Shown here piece after piece: positions 46,801-54,636 of a stretch of DNA of 64,000 nt. Within the stretch, counting starts at the first letter, position 1; every line of letters starts with the position of its first letter. The position numbers and the translations under genes are program-made. The DNA lies in contig NZ_JAHZIJ010000018.1 of assembly GCF_019443105.1 (NCBI RefSeq), positions 40,633-104,632 of the forward strand, given 5' to 3'. Source of the stretch: Paenibacillus oenotherae. Lineage in GTDB: Bacteria; Bacillota; Bacilli; Paenibacillales; Paenibacillaceae. The notes under the pieces are model-generated. The model was not told where the DNA came from. It did no database searches and saw nothing but the letters and a program-made list of their open reading frames with translations.

Positions 46801-48127
46801 AGGATCAACGTTCGTAGATGGTGAGGGGCAGATGGACAGCATTATGGCATATGCCCAGGACGCCGCCTTGACGGGTGCCGGAGCAAGTCTCAAGAAGGCT
46901 CCTGTCAGCCCTGACACCGAATATGCCGGAGATGGATACATCTGGTTTGACGGAGAAGACGGAACGGCCGATTTCACACTGAATGTTCCGAGCAGCGGTG
47001 AGTATGAACTGAGCTTTGGCTACTATATTCCATTCGGTTCGAAGCGCACATCTGTAAGTATAAATGGAGGTGTGTACTCGGAAATTACGATCCCGGATAC
47101 CCAAGGCAAAGTGGCCGAGTACTCACTGGGCAAGCAGCAGCTTGAGGCTGGCGCAAATGTTATAAGTGTTGCCAAAGGCTGGGGTTATTACGGGATTGAA
47201 TATGTCAAGGCCGTTGCCGTTACCGGGACAAATCCGAACAACATGATTGAGGCCGAAAGCGGGACCTTAACCGGAACAACAGCGGTTGAGACTTCGATCG
47301 GCGGATATTCCGGGGACGGGTACGTAGCCTTCAAAAGCGACGGCTCCATTACACTTGCCTATGATGCTGAAACGGCAGGGAATTATGACTTGGTGCTAGG
47401 ATACAGCTCGCCGTATGGCGACAAGAAAACCCAACTGGTCATCAACAGTGGCAGCGAAGTAGATTTAAACCTTGTCTCTTCAGGCTTTTTCACAGAGAGA
47501 GAAGCGATTCCTGTCAGTCTGGTTCAAGGTTCGAATACGATTCTGATCAATAGCGGCTGGGGCTATTACAACATCGATTACGTCAAGCTCACCCCTTCCG
47601 GAGCTGGGGAACCGTTCTCTTCCGTGGTCTACAGTTTTGAAGATCAGACACTTCAGGGCTTTGCCGTAAATAGGGACAGCGATAATCAGTATAATACCGC
47701 CTTAGCTACGGATGTTACAGTTACAGACGCTGTATATGCGGAGGGCAGTCATTCAATCACAGCGGATTTCAGCCTGGTTAGCAGCGGGGGACAGTTCCAG
47801 ATCCGCAGCATGGGACAAATGGACTTGTCCGGCGCTTCCACGATTACGGCCAAAGTGAAAGTCGTACCGGTTGATGAGGAAACATCTTTGGAAGGCGTAA
47901 ATGTCTATTTGTTCTCGCAAAGCGGCGAGGCATGGGAGGGCTGGACGATCTCGGATCCGGGAACAGCTTCATCTCCGGTTGATGAGAAAGGCTTTATGAC
48001 CATTACGCTGGATATTGGCAGCCTCGCAACGCGAAATTTCATGCAGGCATTTGGAATTCAGGTTGCGACACCTTCCGGTTCAATCGGTCAGGCGAAGATT
48101 TATGTAGATGAAGTAACGATACAGTAA
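40826..48127 (+). CDS. S-layer-anchored GH26 mannanase / SGNH acetylesterase with several carbohydrate-binding modules
   Basis: 2433 residues, start after TGGAGGG. Signal peptide (1-29); three SLH domains (about 47-93, 100-150, 162-213) for binding pyruvylated wall polymer; a beta-rich spacer (214-375); a Gly-Asn-Pro linker (~385-418). The GH26 domain (about 422-775) has acid/base E594 in FRPFHEQNGGWFW and nucleophile E701 in MTEFGYSN. CBM11/CBM23-like modules lie at about 903-1085 and 1089-1240, and CBM35 at 1245-1365. A sialate-O-acetylesterase-type SGNH domain (~1462-1930) has S1558 in ASGQSNM, WYQGESNW, and D1793/H1795 in DIHP. An InlB-B-like repeat, two CBM35-like modules (~2000-2258) and a final CBM-like module follow. 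It should cut and deacetylate mannan at the cell surface. Domain limits are approximate. Confidence 0.92.
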   Translation: MKSVKKGTIFFLIMILVFSTILQGIVSADSLTGASSAVSVNQTAQSQHWAQSSIDKWTHLGMVKGYEDGSFRPNQQVTRAELATMINRIFGYTRVAGQSFADVPQDAWYSNALSIAKEAGYYEGYPGNLAKATTSVSRQDAVTLIMKAFYLKSQGDGASQTFSDYNAIRPYAREAIAALSGIVKGYPDGSFKPAKSISRAEVVKVFDTLVSELYASEGVYNGGKISNHAVISTNGVTLKDSDISGNLYLSAGIGDGDATLENSHIKGATYVAGGGENSIHVNQTTLGELVVQRPEGKIRIVLSKKSHVENITVNSPAILVFNGGSAVNHLTINNGGAGTNIQGADTISEITVLADGVTVNGQLLTQNTSYVLKQDKLEVVGTTGNGTSGSSGSGGSGNPGNPGNPGNSGNPGNSDNPDNPAEKTIDLVDRNATAETRSLFQYLNEVRGKQVLFGHQHATTEGFSITAKDGTQSDVLNAVGELPGLFGWDTLSLEGKEKPGVGLNAKQQNRDNLIAVMKKAYDEGGVLTLSAHMPNFVTGGSFNDTKGKVVSHILPGGDKHEAYNQFLDMIADFANNLKDDKGKPIPVIFRPFHEQNGGWFWWGAPYRTKEQYIELYRYTVEYLRDVKDVRNFLYAFSPNSSFNNSEATYLETYPGDEYVDILGFDNYYNGNAEGWFIGSVQDAKLVSRLADSKGKVAAMTEFGYSNLRPSGTNDLHFFNKLLDALKSDPDAKKMAYMLTWANFGTDNFFVPYKNGLNGLGDHELLPDFVKYYDDPYTSFINKVKAAGSYAKDVKAADEKPYLHIATPINNETILTASASLIRARVLHQNTEKVVYLIGSDTVERPMTADSSGFYYTASWTPGAALSGLSTTITVKSYAKDGSVINQTIQVYVNDTLPNSNTLVVDTFDNYSGNNELLDNAYSPGGDLSTISLDAEHRNSGQYGLKFAYNVGVQGYTGQSKNMDNADWSEANQLKFWYEPDGSNQKLVIQIKMSGISFEAYPSLAGKTAGEIAIPFSEFKPAPWDTGNAGQVITKQYLKDIQTFSIYVNKDAAAEGTTGTLYFDDIQAFNDGTGGVPGSGSGGTAAEPQLLYGFETDTEGWAVETNNAGAEPSTVTSEASAEGAQALRAAFSLAGADFELTKYVSLDLSAVDTLSAKVKLSNGTAKARLYIKTGSNWTWTDSGLYDVNSTAFTTLSLPLAGISDLSQVQAIGVKFESFSGSGNAAAYLDEVRISRDGVVPENPNTVKYEAESGTLSGGATVSTEGGGFSGTGYVTGFKSSGDTLQIPVDLEHAGTYMVVIRYKTIGGSKVNTVSLNGTTIANYNFTEAGVWKDAVLGQYDFKAGANTVGIATSWGWMDIDYIQLTGGDGPVTSVNLKSAGGASGAVDIPATLYAFADNSAEYRFLARKAGGEWEYLNNYSKTHSYVWTAPEAGEYEWKAYVRQIGSTAEFDAVSAILKYTALPEYIGKPLVNPMFSSNMVLQRDKEVAIWGWAEPGTAISVKLDEAAFTGTADSNGNWKVSIGVNQTGDPHTIIVTGAAETITLTDVLFGDVYLASGQSNMAFPVSQVTNAATEISNANNPNIRFFTVPQLTSRYPVPMIRSQKQWQVASPNTVPELTAVGYFFAKKLTEETGVPVGIIFSAVGGTKIENWTSYETLESMPSLAQAALDIKSGAANVETATSPTALYNGMIAPLAPYKLKGVLWYQGESNWGEFRYYKALPTLIKDWRQTFGDDQLPFTIVQIAAFGTLQSVDNPAQSDSNPGLPVVRDAQLQTVLNDPHTSLVITTDVGTPGDIHPTNKQDVGERAAISVLGKFYNKPIEYSGPIYRSMEKSGDQLILSFDHAGSGLMAGVKVDLVPVTEDLNGLKGFAIAGADGVYYWADAQIVGDTVVVSSEQVSDPIMVKYNWNDSPIGNLYNKDGLPATPFRTDKVSYLSVFGGSGSGFHTPGEELTIKAPAKAGKTFDKWIGDIQAIADPLSSTATLVMPNEYFTEVGSTFVDGEGQMDSIMAYAQDAALTGAGASLKKAPVSPDTEYAGDGYIWFDGEDGTADFTLNVPSSGEYELSFGYYIPFGSKRTSVSINGGVYSEITIPDTQGKVAEYSLGKQQLEAGANVISVAKGWGYYGIEYVKAVAVTGTNPNNMIEAESGTLTGTTAVETSIGGYSGDGYVAFKSDGSITLAYDAETAGNYDLVLGYSSPYGDKKTQLVINSGSEVDLNLVSSGFFTEREAIPVSLVQGSNTILINSGWGYYNIDYVKLTPSGAGEPFSSVVYSFEDQTLQGFAVNRDSDNQYNTALATDVTVTDAVYAEGSHSITADFSLVSSGGQFQIRSMGQMDLSGASTITAKVKVVPVDEETSLEGVNVYLFSQSGEAWEGWTISDPGTASSPVDEKGFMTITLDIGSLATRNFMQAFGIQVATPSGSIGQAKIYVDEVTIQ

Positions 48128-48142
48128 GTCTATGAGTACGAA

Positions 48143-48160
48143 GGGGCTGTCCGAAAAGTC
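48143..48160. mobile_element. Possible insertion-sequence end remnant
   Basis: GGGGCTGTCCGAAAAGTC resembles terminal inverted repeats seen on Bacillota insertion sequences. No transposase and no partner repeat are visible, so this is at most a relic. Confidence 0.25.
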
Positions 48161-48196
48161 CAATAACTAATGAGTCAGTCCTGAATGATGTGAAGG

Positions 48197-48248
48197 GATG
48201 CTTCCAAAACCACTAAAAACTAAAAAGTGGGACTGGAAGCATCTTTTT
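48197..48248 (+). terminator. Terminator after the mannanase gene
   Basis: GATGCTTCCA / TGGAAGCATC, with an inner CCACT/AGTGG stem, followed by five T. Confidence 0.88.
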
Positions 48249-48268
48249 CAATGTATAAGGGGGAATAA

Positions 48269-48400
48269 CACAGCCTCGTTAATGAAGGTTTGACAGATGC
48301 TGAGGGGAATTTGAAAGCAGAGTTTACTGTGGAAGGCCTTCATATGTGGCCAAACGCTTATTCTGTTATTTTTGAAAATATGAAAAAGTATTTATACTAA
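48269..48400 (+). pseudogene. C-terminal remnant of an SGNH/GDSL hydrolase
   Basis: A 43-codon stretch ending in TAA reads LTDAEGNLKAEFTVEGLH followed by MWPNAYSVIFENMKKYLY. This is the typical end of GDSL/SGNH esterases, where the catalytic pair is usually DGxH; here it is EGLH, so the Asp is changed to Glu. An in-frame TAA at 48266 closes the frame upstream and no other part of the gene is visible. The terminator at 48532-48565 may have belonged to it. Confidence 0.65.
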
Positions 48401-48531
48401 TGGCTATGTTAAAGATAATTTGCGTGTCAGGCGAGACGGTCGACTATGTGGTTGCTGGCATCACTGTCGGTTTATGCTTTGGTTTCCTCTGCAGACAGGT
48501 GCCTTTGATGCAACCATGATTGGATTAACGG

Positions 48532-48565
48532 AAAGAGAGGGGGATCAATCCTCGCCTCTCTTTTG
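48532..48565 (+). terminator. Terminator-like hairpin
   Basis: AAAGAGAGG / CCTCTCTTT around GGGATCAATCCTCG, ending in TTTT. Confidence 0.65.
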
Positions 48566-48641
48566 CTGATTGCACACCCAGTATGGGCGCTATAATTGGG
48601 AATTTTTGATTTTCTCCCTGTGAAGCGTTCGTGCGGAAACC

Positions 48642-49040
48642 TTGGAGTGGATTGGGCCAGCACCTATTTACGATAGCGGGTCATCGCTATGGTTTGCCAA
48701 GCCGCAAGCGCTCATTCGAGCGGACGGCAAATTGACCTGCAAGCCATTCAAGCAGGATCACAATGAGCAGATCAAGCTGGTTACGTCCTTTGATTGGCTT
48801 GACTTGTCCGCGCTGCAAGGCATTGAGGAGGAGGTAAGGGCTATCTTTAACGGTTCGCTCTTTGTCGATGAAGCCCGATGTGAAGCCATTTGCCGGGCAT
48901 TACAGCAACGGATCAACATGTTGGCGGAGATTATTCGGGCTCGCAATCCGCAATCGTGGGTGGACGACCAAAGTACTGATGTGCACGAGAACATCGCCTA
49001 CAGCGGGTTGCAAGAAGCCGATGATGACATGGGGCGGTAA
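48642..49040 (+). pseudogene. Truncated protein resembling the C-terminal part of a HipA-like kinase
   Basis: 132 residues, beginning TTG without a ribosome site directly after unrelated sequence. The opening EWIGPAPIYDSGSSLWF resembles the APIFDxGxSLW segment near the metal site of HipA-like kinase domains. The rest is helical (LSALQGIEEEVRAIFNGS, CEAICRALQQRINMLAEII). The N-terminal lobe and ATP site are missing, so this is most likely a 5'-truncated relic. The family call is tentative. Confidence 0.45.
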
Positions 49041-49071
49041 CAAAGTCATAGGCAATTACCAGTCAAAATAC

Positions 49072-49118
49072 AATGTCTCTGCGAGTCCGGCACAACGGAT
49101 TCGCAGAGACATTTTTAT
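49072..49118 (+). terminator. Strong terminator before the amylase region
   Basis: Thirteen-bp perfect stem AATGTCTCTGCGA / TCGCAGAGACATT followed by TTTATTG. A single CCTGC-N6-GCAG stem lies just after, at 49123. Confidence 0.9.
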
Positions 49119-49235
49119 TGTACCTGCAAAAGGGCAGCAGGTATAACGGTAATGAGAATACCTATTATTTCGATATAATTCGACGGCGATAATCGAAAAT
49201 ATTCAGGACTACAGACTCTAATTTTATGGAAGGCA

Positions 49236-49401
49236 TTGACATTATTTTTTAATACATGCTAATTTCAAGATAGATTCATACAACATTCGTTGTACGTTGT
49301 ATAATCTGATCAACTTTTCGCGGAAGCACGTTTGTACGACGCAAGGAACCACTTCATCTTAGAGGCGGCACAAGAAACCATATTTTTTGAAAGCGCTTTT
49401 A
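49236..49401 (+). promoter_or_regulatory. Amylase promoter region with cre site
   Basis: TTGACA (49236) with an extended -10 TGCTAATTT 18 bases on (TAATTT at 49260) is one candidate promoter; TATAAT at 49300 is another. The cre-like TTGAAAGCGCTTTTA at 49387-49401 fits WTGNAANCGNWNNCW with one mismatch and lies between promoter and ribosome site, where CcpA acts as a roadblock. Confidence 0.7.
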
Positions 49402-49424
49402 TCAAAAAAATGGAGGGATTTTTT

Positions 49425-52400
49425 GTGTTAAAAAAATGGCTGTCTTTGTTGTGCTTGGCTGCTCTTTCTTTAACTGTAACTGCAATCCTGTTTGTTGCTG
49501 CTCCAACTACATTGCAAGCCGCGAGTATTGGGACTGTGGATGAGAACGACAGCATTTATCAGATTATGGTTGACCGCTTTCACGATGGGGATTCCACAAA
49601 CAACGCCACGGGTTCAGCGATTCGCTACGGTGAAACGTCAGAGGAAGACTTCCGCTACATGAAGGGCGGGGACTGGCAAGGAATTATTGACAAGTTAGGC
49701 TATATCAAAAATATGGGTTACACCGCGATCTGGATTTCACCTGTTGCCGAGCCGCAGGTGACGAGCCGTGACAACAATGGCACGGGCAGAAATACAGCTT
49801 ATCACGGGTATAACGTAAAGGACCCGAACAAGGCCAATCCTTATTTCGGAACGAAGGAAAAGCTCAAGGAACTGGTCGATTCCGCACATGCGCTCGGAAT
49901 AAAGGTTATCATTGATGTTGTGCCTAACCATGTGGGGGATTATATGCTTGGCACGCAAGCCTTCTATGATATCCCGAGCCTGCAGCCTGCAGCTCCCTTC
50001 AACACCCCGTCCTGGTATCATCATAACGGTGACATCAACTGGACGTTGACAGACGGAAACTATACGCAATGGGCCCAGGATTACATGGAGGATCATGATT
50101 TGGGGGGACTCGACGATATTGATTTTGACGTTCCCGCTGCGAAGCAGGCGATTTTTGATTCCATTAAGGGCTGGTTCGATTATACGGGAGCGGATGGTGC
50201 CCGGGTTGACGCTGCGAAGCTCATGAAGCCGACAGATATTGGCGCTCTGCAAAATTATCTTGGCGTCAATACGTTCGGGGAGAATTTTGACGGCAATGCT
50301 GAATTTGTCTCGCGCTGGGTAGGGGCGAATAAAGAATGGGGGATGCTGGATTTCCCGCTATTTTTCAATATCGTTAGAAGCTTCGCACAAGGGCAATCCT
50401 TCGAAACGAATGTCAAGGATGCTTTCGCCCAGGATTATCGTTACAACGGCAATGAGAATCACCTTGTTACCTTCATCGACAATCATGACCGCAACCGCTT
50501 CTTGACAGAAGCCGGGGGAAGTGTGCCGAAGCTGCAGAACGCGCTGTCCTTTATCTTTACTGCACGCGGCTTGCCGGTTGTCTTCCAAGGTACGGAGCAG
50601 AACAAGGGCAATGGCCATGGACAGCTCATCAATGACAGTATTCAGGATACATGGAATCGCTGGTCGATGGTGAAGCGGGATTCGAACGGCAGCGTTATTC
50701 AAAATTACTTTGACGAGAACACGAATACGTATCAGCATGTCGCCAAGCTGAATCAAATTCGCAGCAAATACGAAGCGCTCCGCAAGGGCAAGCAGCGTGA
50801 AATGTGGGCGGCTCAAAATTTGTACGCTTTCTCAAGGCGTGTGGAGAGCGGGGCGAATACGGGGCAAGAAGTCGTGTCGGTATTCAGCAACGCTTCGAGC
50901 GGTACGCAGAACGTGACCATTCCGCTGCGGGCCGAGAGCTCGCTCACCGTCGGAACGATATTAGTGAATCAGCTGAATACGTCGGATAGCATTACGGTGC
51001 AATCCGGCGGAGTTACGGGAAAACAAATTACGGTCGGCATCGGTGCGAACGCCGCCAAAATTTATGCCAAAGAACTTACCGATACAATAGCACCCTCTGT
51101 ACCCGCGAATGTAAATGCTGCCGCACTTAGCTCCAGCAGCATCCAGGTGACGTGGACGGCTTCTACGGATAACATCGCAGTTACCGGCTATGAAGTATTC
51201 CGTAACGGAACCTTGGCCGGTACATCAACAGGCACATCATTCACGGATAATGGTTTGGCGCCTAATACAGCGTACTCTTATACGGTCAAAGCTTATGATG
51301 CGGCAGGCAACCGTTCGCCGTTAAGTACGCCGCCGGCTTCTGCGACGACACCTCCGGTAGACACGCAAGCGCCAGGTGCGCCTTCTAATGTAGCGGCGAC
51401 CGCAGTATCCTCATCAGCGATCAACCTCACCTGGACGGCGGCAACCGACAATGTTGCGGTTACGGGATATGAAATCTATCGCAATGGCGTACTGGCAGGC
51501 CAATCCACAACTACGTCATACGCGGATACCGGACTTCTCTCTGGCACGGCCTACTCTTATACGCTGAAAGCCTTCGATGCAGCAGGCAACCGCTCGGTAT
51601 TCAGCGCGCCTCCGGCGGAAGCGACGACCCCTGCCGGCAACAATGTGACGATCTACTACAAGAGAGGGTTTGCAACCCCGTACATCCACTATCGTCCTGC
51701 AGGTGGAACTTGGACGACGTCTCCTGGAGTTCCTATTCCGCAGTCGGAAGTAGCGGGGTATAACAAGATTACGATCAATCTTGGCAGCGCAAGCCAGCTT
51801 GAAGCTTGCTTTAATAACGGAAGCGGAACCTGGGACAGTAACAATCAGCAAAACTACTTCTTCGGAACGGGAACTTGGACCTATACGCCTACGGGCAATA
51901 TTGTGTCCGGCGGACCGGATAATCAAGCTCCATCGGTTCCTCAGAACGTAGCGGCGACGGCTTCGTCTGCTTCATCAGCAACCGTGACCTGGACAGCATC
52001 AACGGATAATGTGGGTGTTACGGGGTATGAAGTGTTCCGCGACGGAACGCTGGTTGGTACTACTGCGTCATTATCCTTTACGAATACAGGGCTGTCTGCA
52101 TCGACCCTGTATAACTATACGGTAAAGGCGTATGATGCGGTTGGCAACAAGTCAGCCCAAAGCTCGCCGCCTGCTGCGGTAACGACATTAGCTGGCAATC
52201 AGACGACGATTTACTATAAAAACACGTCGTTCACGAACGCTTACATTCATTATAAGCTCGATAATTCTTCCACATGGACGACAGTGCCAGGCGTGCAGCT
52301 GCAAAATTCCACCTATCCGGGATATAAAATGATTACGATCGAGCTTGGCAGTGCAACAGGCTTAACAGCTGCATTCAATGATGGAAATAACAACTGGGAT

Positions 52401-52793
52401 AATAATGGAGGGAATAATTATACGTTCGCCACAGGAGTTTTCAGCTTGGTGAATGGCAATAAAACCTCCGGTACTCCGGGAACGGATAGCGTGACATTCC
52501 GTGTAACGGTACCCGCCTCGACTCCAGTGAATGGACCGGTATATTTGACGGGCTCGTTTAATGGATGGACAACAGCGGATACAGCATACCAGTTGACGAA
52601 AGGAACGGACGGTGTATATTCCATTACACTGAATCTCCCAGCCGGCACGGCCGTCCAGTACAAGCTGACCCGCGGCACTTGGGCGAATGTCGAAGTCAAT
52701 GCCAATGGAACGGATATTGCCAACCGGACACTTACTCCGTCTGGCGGTGCGCAGACCGTTAATTTAACGGTTCAGCGCTGGAAGGATCAATAA
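49425..52793 (+). CDS. Secreted GH13 alpha-amylase with FN3, CBM25 and starch-binding domains
   Basis: 1122 residues from GTG 49425, chosen because GGAGGG is seven bases upstream and the signal peptide (MLKKWLSLLCLAALSL...LQA) then starts properly. The GH13 catalytic domain covers about 40-460: nucleophile D262 in GARVDAAK, acid/base E286 in FGENFDG, and D355 in FIDNHD. Then come FN3 (~552-640), FN3 (~643-735), CBM25 (~738-826), FN3 (~830-920), CBM25 (~924-1015) and a C-terminal CBM20-like starch-binding domain (VYLTGSFNGWTT, ~1020-1120). It should be a secreted raw-starch-binding amylase; maltogenic or maltohexaose-forming specificity cannot be told. No SLH domain, so it is released. Confidence 0.94.
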   Translation: MLKKWLSLLCLAALSLTVTAILFVAAPTTLQAASIGTVDENDSIYQIMVDRFHDGDSTNNATGSAIRYGETSEEDFRYMKGGDWQGIIDKLGYIKNMGYTAIWISPVAEPQVTSRDNNGTGRNTAYHGYNVKDPNKANPYFGTKEKLKELVDSAHALGIKVIIDVVPNHVGDYMLGTQAFYDIPSLQPAAPFNTPSWYHHNGDINWTLTDGNYTQWAQDYMEDHDLGGLDDIDFDVPAAKQAIFDSIKGWFDYTGADGARVDAAKLMKPTDIGALQNYLGVNTFGENFDGNAEFVSRWVGANKEWGMLDFPLFFNIVRSFAQGQSFETNVKDAFAQDYRYNGNENHLVTFIDNHDRNRFLTEAGGSVPKLQNALSFIFTARGLPVVFQGTEQNKGNGHGQLINDSIQDTWNRWSMVKRDSNGSVIQNYFDENTNTYQHVAKLNQIRSKYEALRKGKQREMWAAQNLYAFSRRVESGANTGQEVVSVFSNASSGTQNVTIPLRAESSLTVGTILVNQLNTSDSITVQSGGVTGKQITVGIGANAAKIYAKELTDTIAPSVPANVNAAALSSSSIQVTWTASTDNIAVTGYEVFRNGTLAGTSTGTSFTDNGLAPNTAYSYTVKAYDAAGNRSPLSTPPASATTPPVDTQAPGAPSNVAATAVSSSAINLTWTAATDNVAVTGYEIYRNGVLAGQSTTTSYADTGLLSGTAYSYTLKAFDAAGNRSVFSAPPAEATTPAGNNVTIYYKRGFATPYIHYRPAGGTWTTSPGVPIPQSEVAGYNKITINLGSASQLEACFNNGSGTWDSNNQQNYFFGTGTWTYTPTGNIVSGGPDNQAPSVPQNVAATASSASSATVTWTASTDNVGVTGYEVFRDGTLVGTTASLSFTNTGLSASTLYNYTVKAYDAVGNKSAQSSPPAAVTTLAGNQTTIYYKNTSFTNAYIHYKLDNSSTWTTVPGVQLQNSTYPGYKMITIELGSATGLTAAFNDGNNNWDNNGGNNYTFATGVFSLVNGNKTSGTPGTDSVTFRVTVPASTPVNGPVYLTGSFNGWTTADTAYQLTKGTDGVYSITLNLPAGTAVQYKLTRGTWANVEVNANGTDIANRTLTPSGGAQTVNLTVQRWKDQ

Positions 52794-52900
52794 AATAAGT
52801 TGTATGTTGCCTGATAATCTGAAAGCAGTACAGGCGTTGTCTCGGAAGTAATTTTTTGTGGAAATTTCAACTCTCACTTCGTATGTAATAGAGGTAGAAA

Positions 52901-52946
52901 AGAACCTTCAACTCCACTTTAATAGTGGTTATGAAGGTTCTTATTT
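52901..52946. terminator. Bidirectional terminator between amylase and collagen-like gene
   Basis: AGAACCTTCA / TGAAGGTTCT with inner CCACT/AGTGG; T-rich on the plus side (TTATTTTG) and on the minus side (TTTTCTACC). Confidence 0.85.
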
Positions 52947-52989
52947 TGCATTTTATGGGATAGCCCCATCTATATAAAGCGGCTGTTGG

Positions 52990-53724
52990 CTAGGCTAGTT
53001 TCTCTATCACGATAGAGGCGCTAACCGTCGGAGTTCCTCCGCCAATTGTGTTCTGAATAACTAGATTACCCATATTATCATTTCGATTCAGTGTTAGAAT
53101 TCCTCCGGCTGTCAGTTGAGTGACAACTTGACCTTGGTAAGGTTGATTTCCCGAGCCTGCGCCATAGTTGCTGCAAGGAACGATTGCTGCAGGCAGCGCC
53201 CCGGCGGCATCCGGATCAAAAAATAATGCAAATGCATTGTCTCCAGGGGTAGGGAATACCTCCCAGCTAATATTGTAAAAACCTGTTTGTAGAATGTTTA
53301 TATTCGTTGGTCCTGTAAAGGATAACGCAGAGCCTATAACAACGGAGTTAGCAATATCAAATGCGACAGCTTCTCCCTGCCCACCGGGTGCAGGTGCCGG
53401 ATCGAGGTTCTGTTCTTCCGAGCTGCAAAGGAAAACAAAAGATGATATTCCGCCAGCAGGCCCTTGTGGGCCTTGCGGTCCCGGAACCCCTTGCAGCCCT
53501 TGAATCCCCTGCGGCCCTATAGGACCTGCAGGCCCAGCTATACCTTGAGGCCCTTGCGGGCCCAGAGGACCGGTCACTGTTGGAGCGGTAACATTAACTT
53601 CTGGTGGAGGACAGGAAACACGCACTATTTTTTTAATGACTTTACGTCTTTTTGCTTTATTTTTGGAAGGACAAACAAGGATCGTTTTCTTTTTGCACTG
53701 CTTTTTTGCATGAGAACAATTCAA
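52990..53724 (-). CDS. Collagen-like spore-surface protein (BclA type)
   Basis: 244 residues from TTG 53724, with AAAGGAGG seven bases before. The N-terminus is Lys/Cys-rich (KKQCKKKTILVCPSKNK). Thirteen Gly-X-Y triplets (~52-91; GPQ, GPA, GIA, GIQ and so on) form a short collagen-like stalk. The C-terminal ~140 residues form a C1q/TNF-like trimerisation head as in BclA-type exosporium proteins. It probably forms filaments on the spore surface. No signal peptide, which fits deposition from the mother cell. Confidence 0.88.
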   Translation of the reverse strand: MNCSHAKKQCKKKTILVCPSKNKAKRRKVIKKIVRVSCPPPEVNVTAPTVTGPLGPQGPQGIAGPAGPIGPQGIQGLQGVPGPQGPQGPAGGISSFVFLCSSEEQNLDPAPAPGGQGEAVAFDIANSVVIGSALSFTGPTNINILQTGFYNISWEVFPTPGDNAFALFFDPDAAGALPAAIVPCSNYGAGSGNQPYQGQVVTQLTAGGILTLNRNDNMGNLVIQNTIGGGTPTVSASIVIEKLA

Positions 53725-53989
53725 TTGGATTCCTCCTTTGTAATTTGTTCAATGTATGTCTGTTCATAAAAACCAGAGTGGACATTATGACCTGTTCTGG
53801 ATAGACAAACATCCAAATTATTGCAAAAGAGGCGTGTGACTAAGGGTGATTGTCTCCTGTATGCCAGACTGTGGGATGATCCGGCACACTTTACGGCCAT
53901 TCATAATTCATGGGGATGCCCGGTGTATCAAACGAAAACCAGCGACCCCCACAACCAACAGCGATGAACTTGGCAGGTAGAGAAGGAAG

Positions 53990-54221
53990 CCTGCGAAAGT
54001 GCAGGGATTTTGCTCAAAATAATCGTAAATGGCAGAATACCTGCGATAGCGCAGGAATATGAGGCGAAATGGGTCGCTGGAGGCAGAATCCGGCGAAATT
54101 CCTGCACTTTGGCAGGCATTCGCTCCTTAGTATGGCGGAATGGGAAAAATTCCTGCTGTACGGCAGGCATTTGATCCTCAGCATGGGGCATGAGAAAATT
54201 GCATTTTCGCGTATTCGCAGG
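53990..54221 (+). repeat. Four-stem CCTGC-N6-GCAGG intergenic element, copy 3 (plus a degenerate fifth stem)
   Basis: Perfect stems end at 54005, 54055, 54116 and 54167 (spacing 50, 61, 51). A degenerate fifth, TTCGC-GTATTC-GCAGG, ends at 54221. ATATGAGGCGAAA follows the second stem. The 580 bases between the collagen-like and Gln-rich genes hold no other feature besides the latter's terminator. Confidence 0.85.
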
Positions 54222-54273
54222 AATGGTCGCTGCAATGGTGAACGGAGGGTTACGGAAGCGTGCACTAAGAAAA

Positions 54274-54300
54274 AGCCTCCAGTTGCTAAACTCGGAGGCT
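54274..54300 (-). terminator. Terminator of the Gln-rich gene
   Basis: AGCCTCC / GGAGGCT stem; on the minus strand it is followed by TTTTTCTT. Confidence 0.88.
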
Positions 54301-54309
54301 GCATCGTTC

Positions 54310-54636
54310 TTATTGAAAGCTTCTGTACTGATGAAGGGGCGTATTCGTCTGTTGGTATGCGTTGAAGCTGTTGAGCTGTGAGCTTTGCTCAAGCTGCTTG
54401 CAAATCTGGGACACTTGCTGCATTTGTTGAATGGCGACTTGATGGCCATGCAAGGAATTTTGGATGATTTGGCTCGCTTGATGCTCTCGCTGGGCCAGTT
54501 CTTCTAAGCGGGCAGCATTTTGCTGCTCCTGTTGCAGCAGCTGCTGGTACATTTGGCTTGCTTGATTCGTTTGGTTGATCAATTGCTGGATAATTTGTTC
54601 ACACTGGTTAATTTGATTGGTCAGGCTCTGGTTCAT
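54310..54636 (-). CDS. Small Gln-rich coiled-coil protein
   Basis: 108 residues, about a third Gln, with Asn and Leu in heptad-like order (NQINQCEQIIQQLINQ, MYQQLLQQEQQNAARLEELA). Probably one long coiled coil. AGGAGG lies ten bases before the ATG. No signal or membrane segment. Lying next to a spore-surface gene, it may be a coat or sporulation protein, but that is only context. It has its own terminator. Confidence 0.75.
   Translation of the reverse strand: MNQSLTNQINQCEQIIQQLINQTNQASQMYQQLLQQEQQNAARLEELAQREHQASQIIQNSLHGHQVAIQQMQQVSQICKQLEQSSQLNSFNAYQQTNTPLHQYRSFQ

Noticed and set aside
49123-49141. Fourth copy of the four-stem element
   Set aside because: Only one CCTGC-N6-GCAG stem is present, with no companions at 50 or 61 bases; it could be chance or a solo relic.
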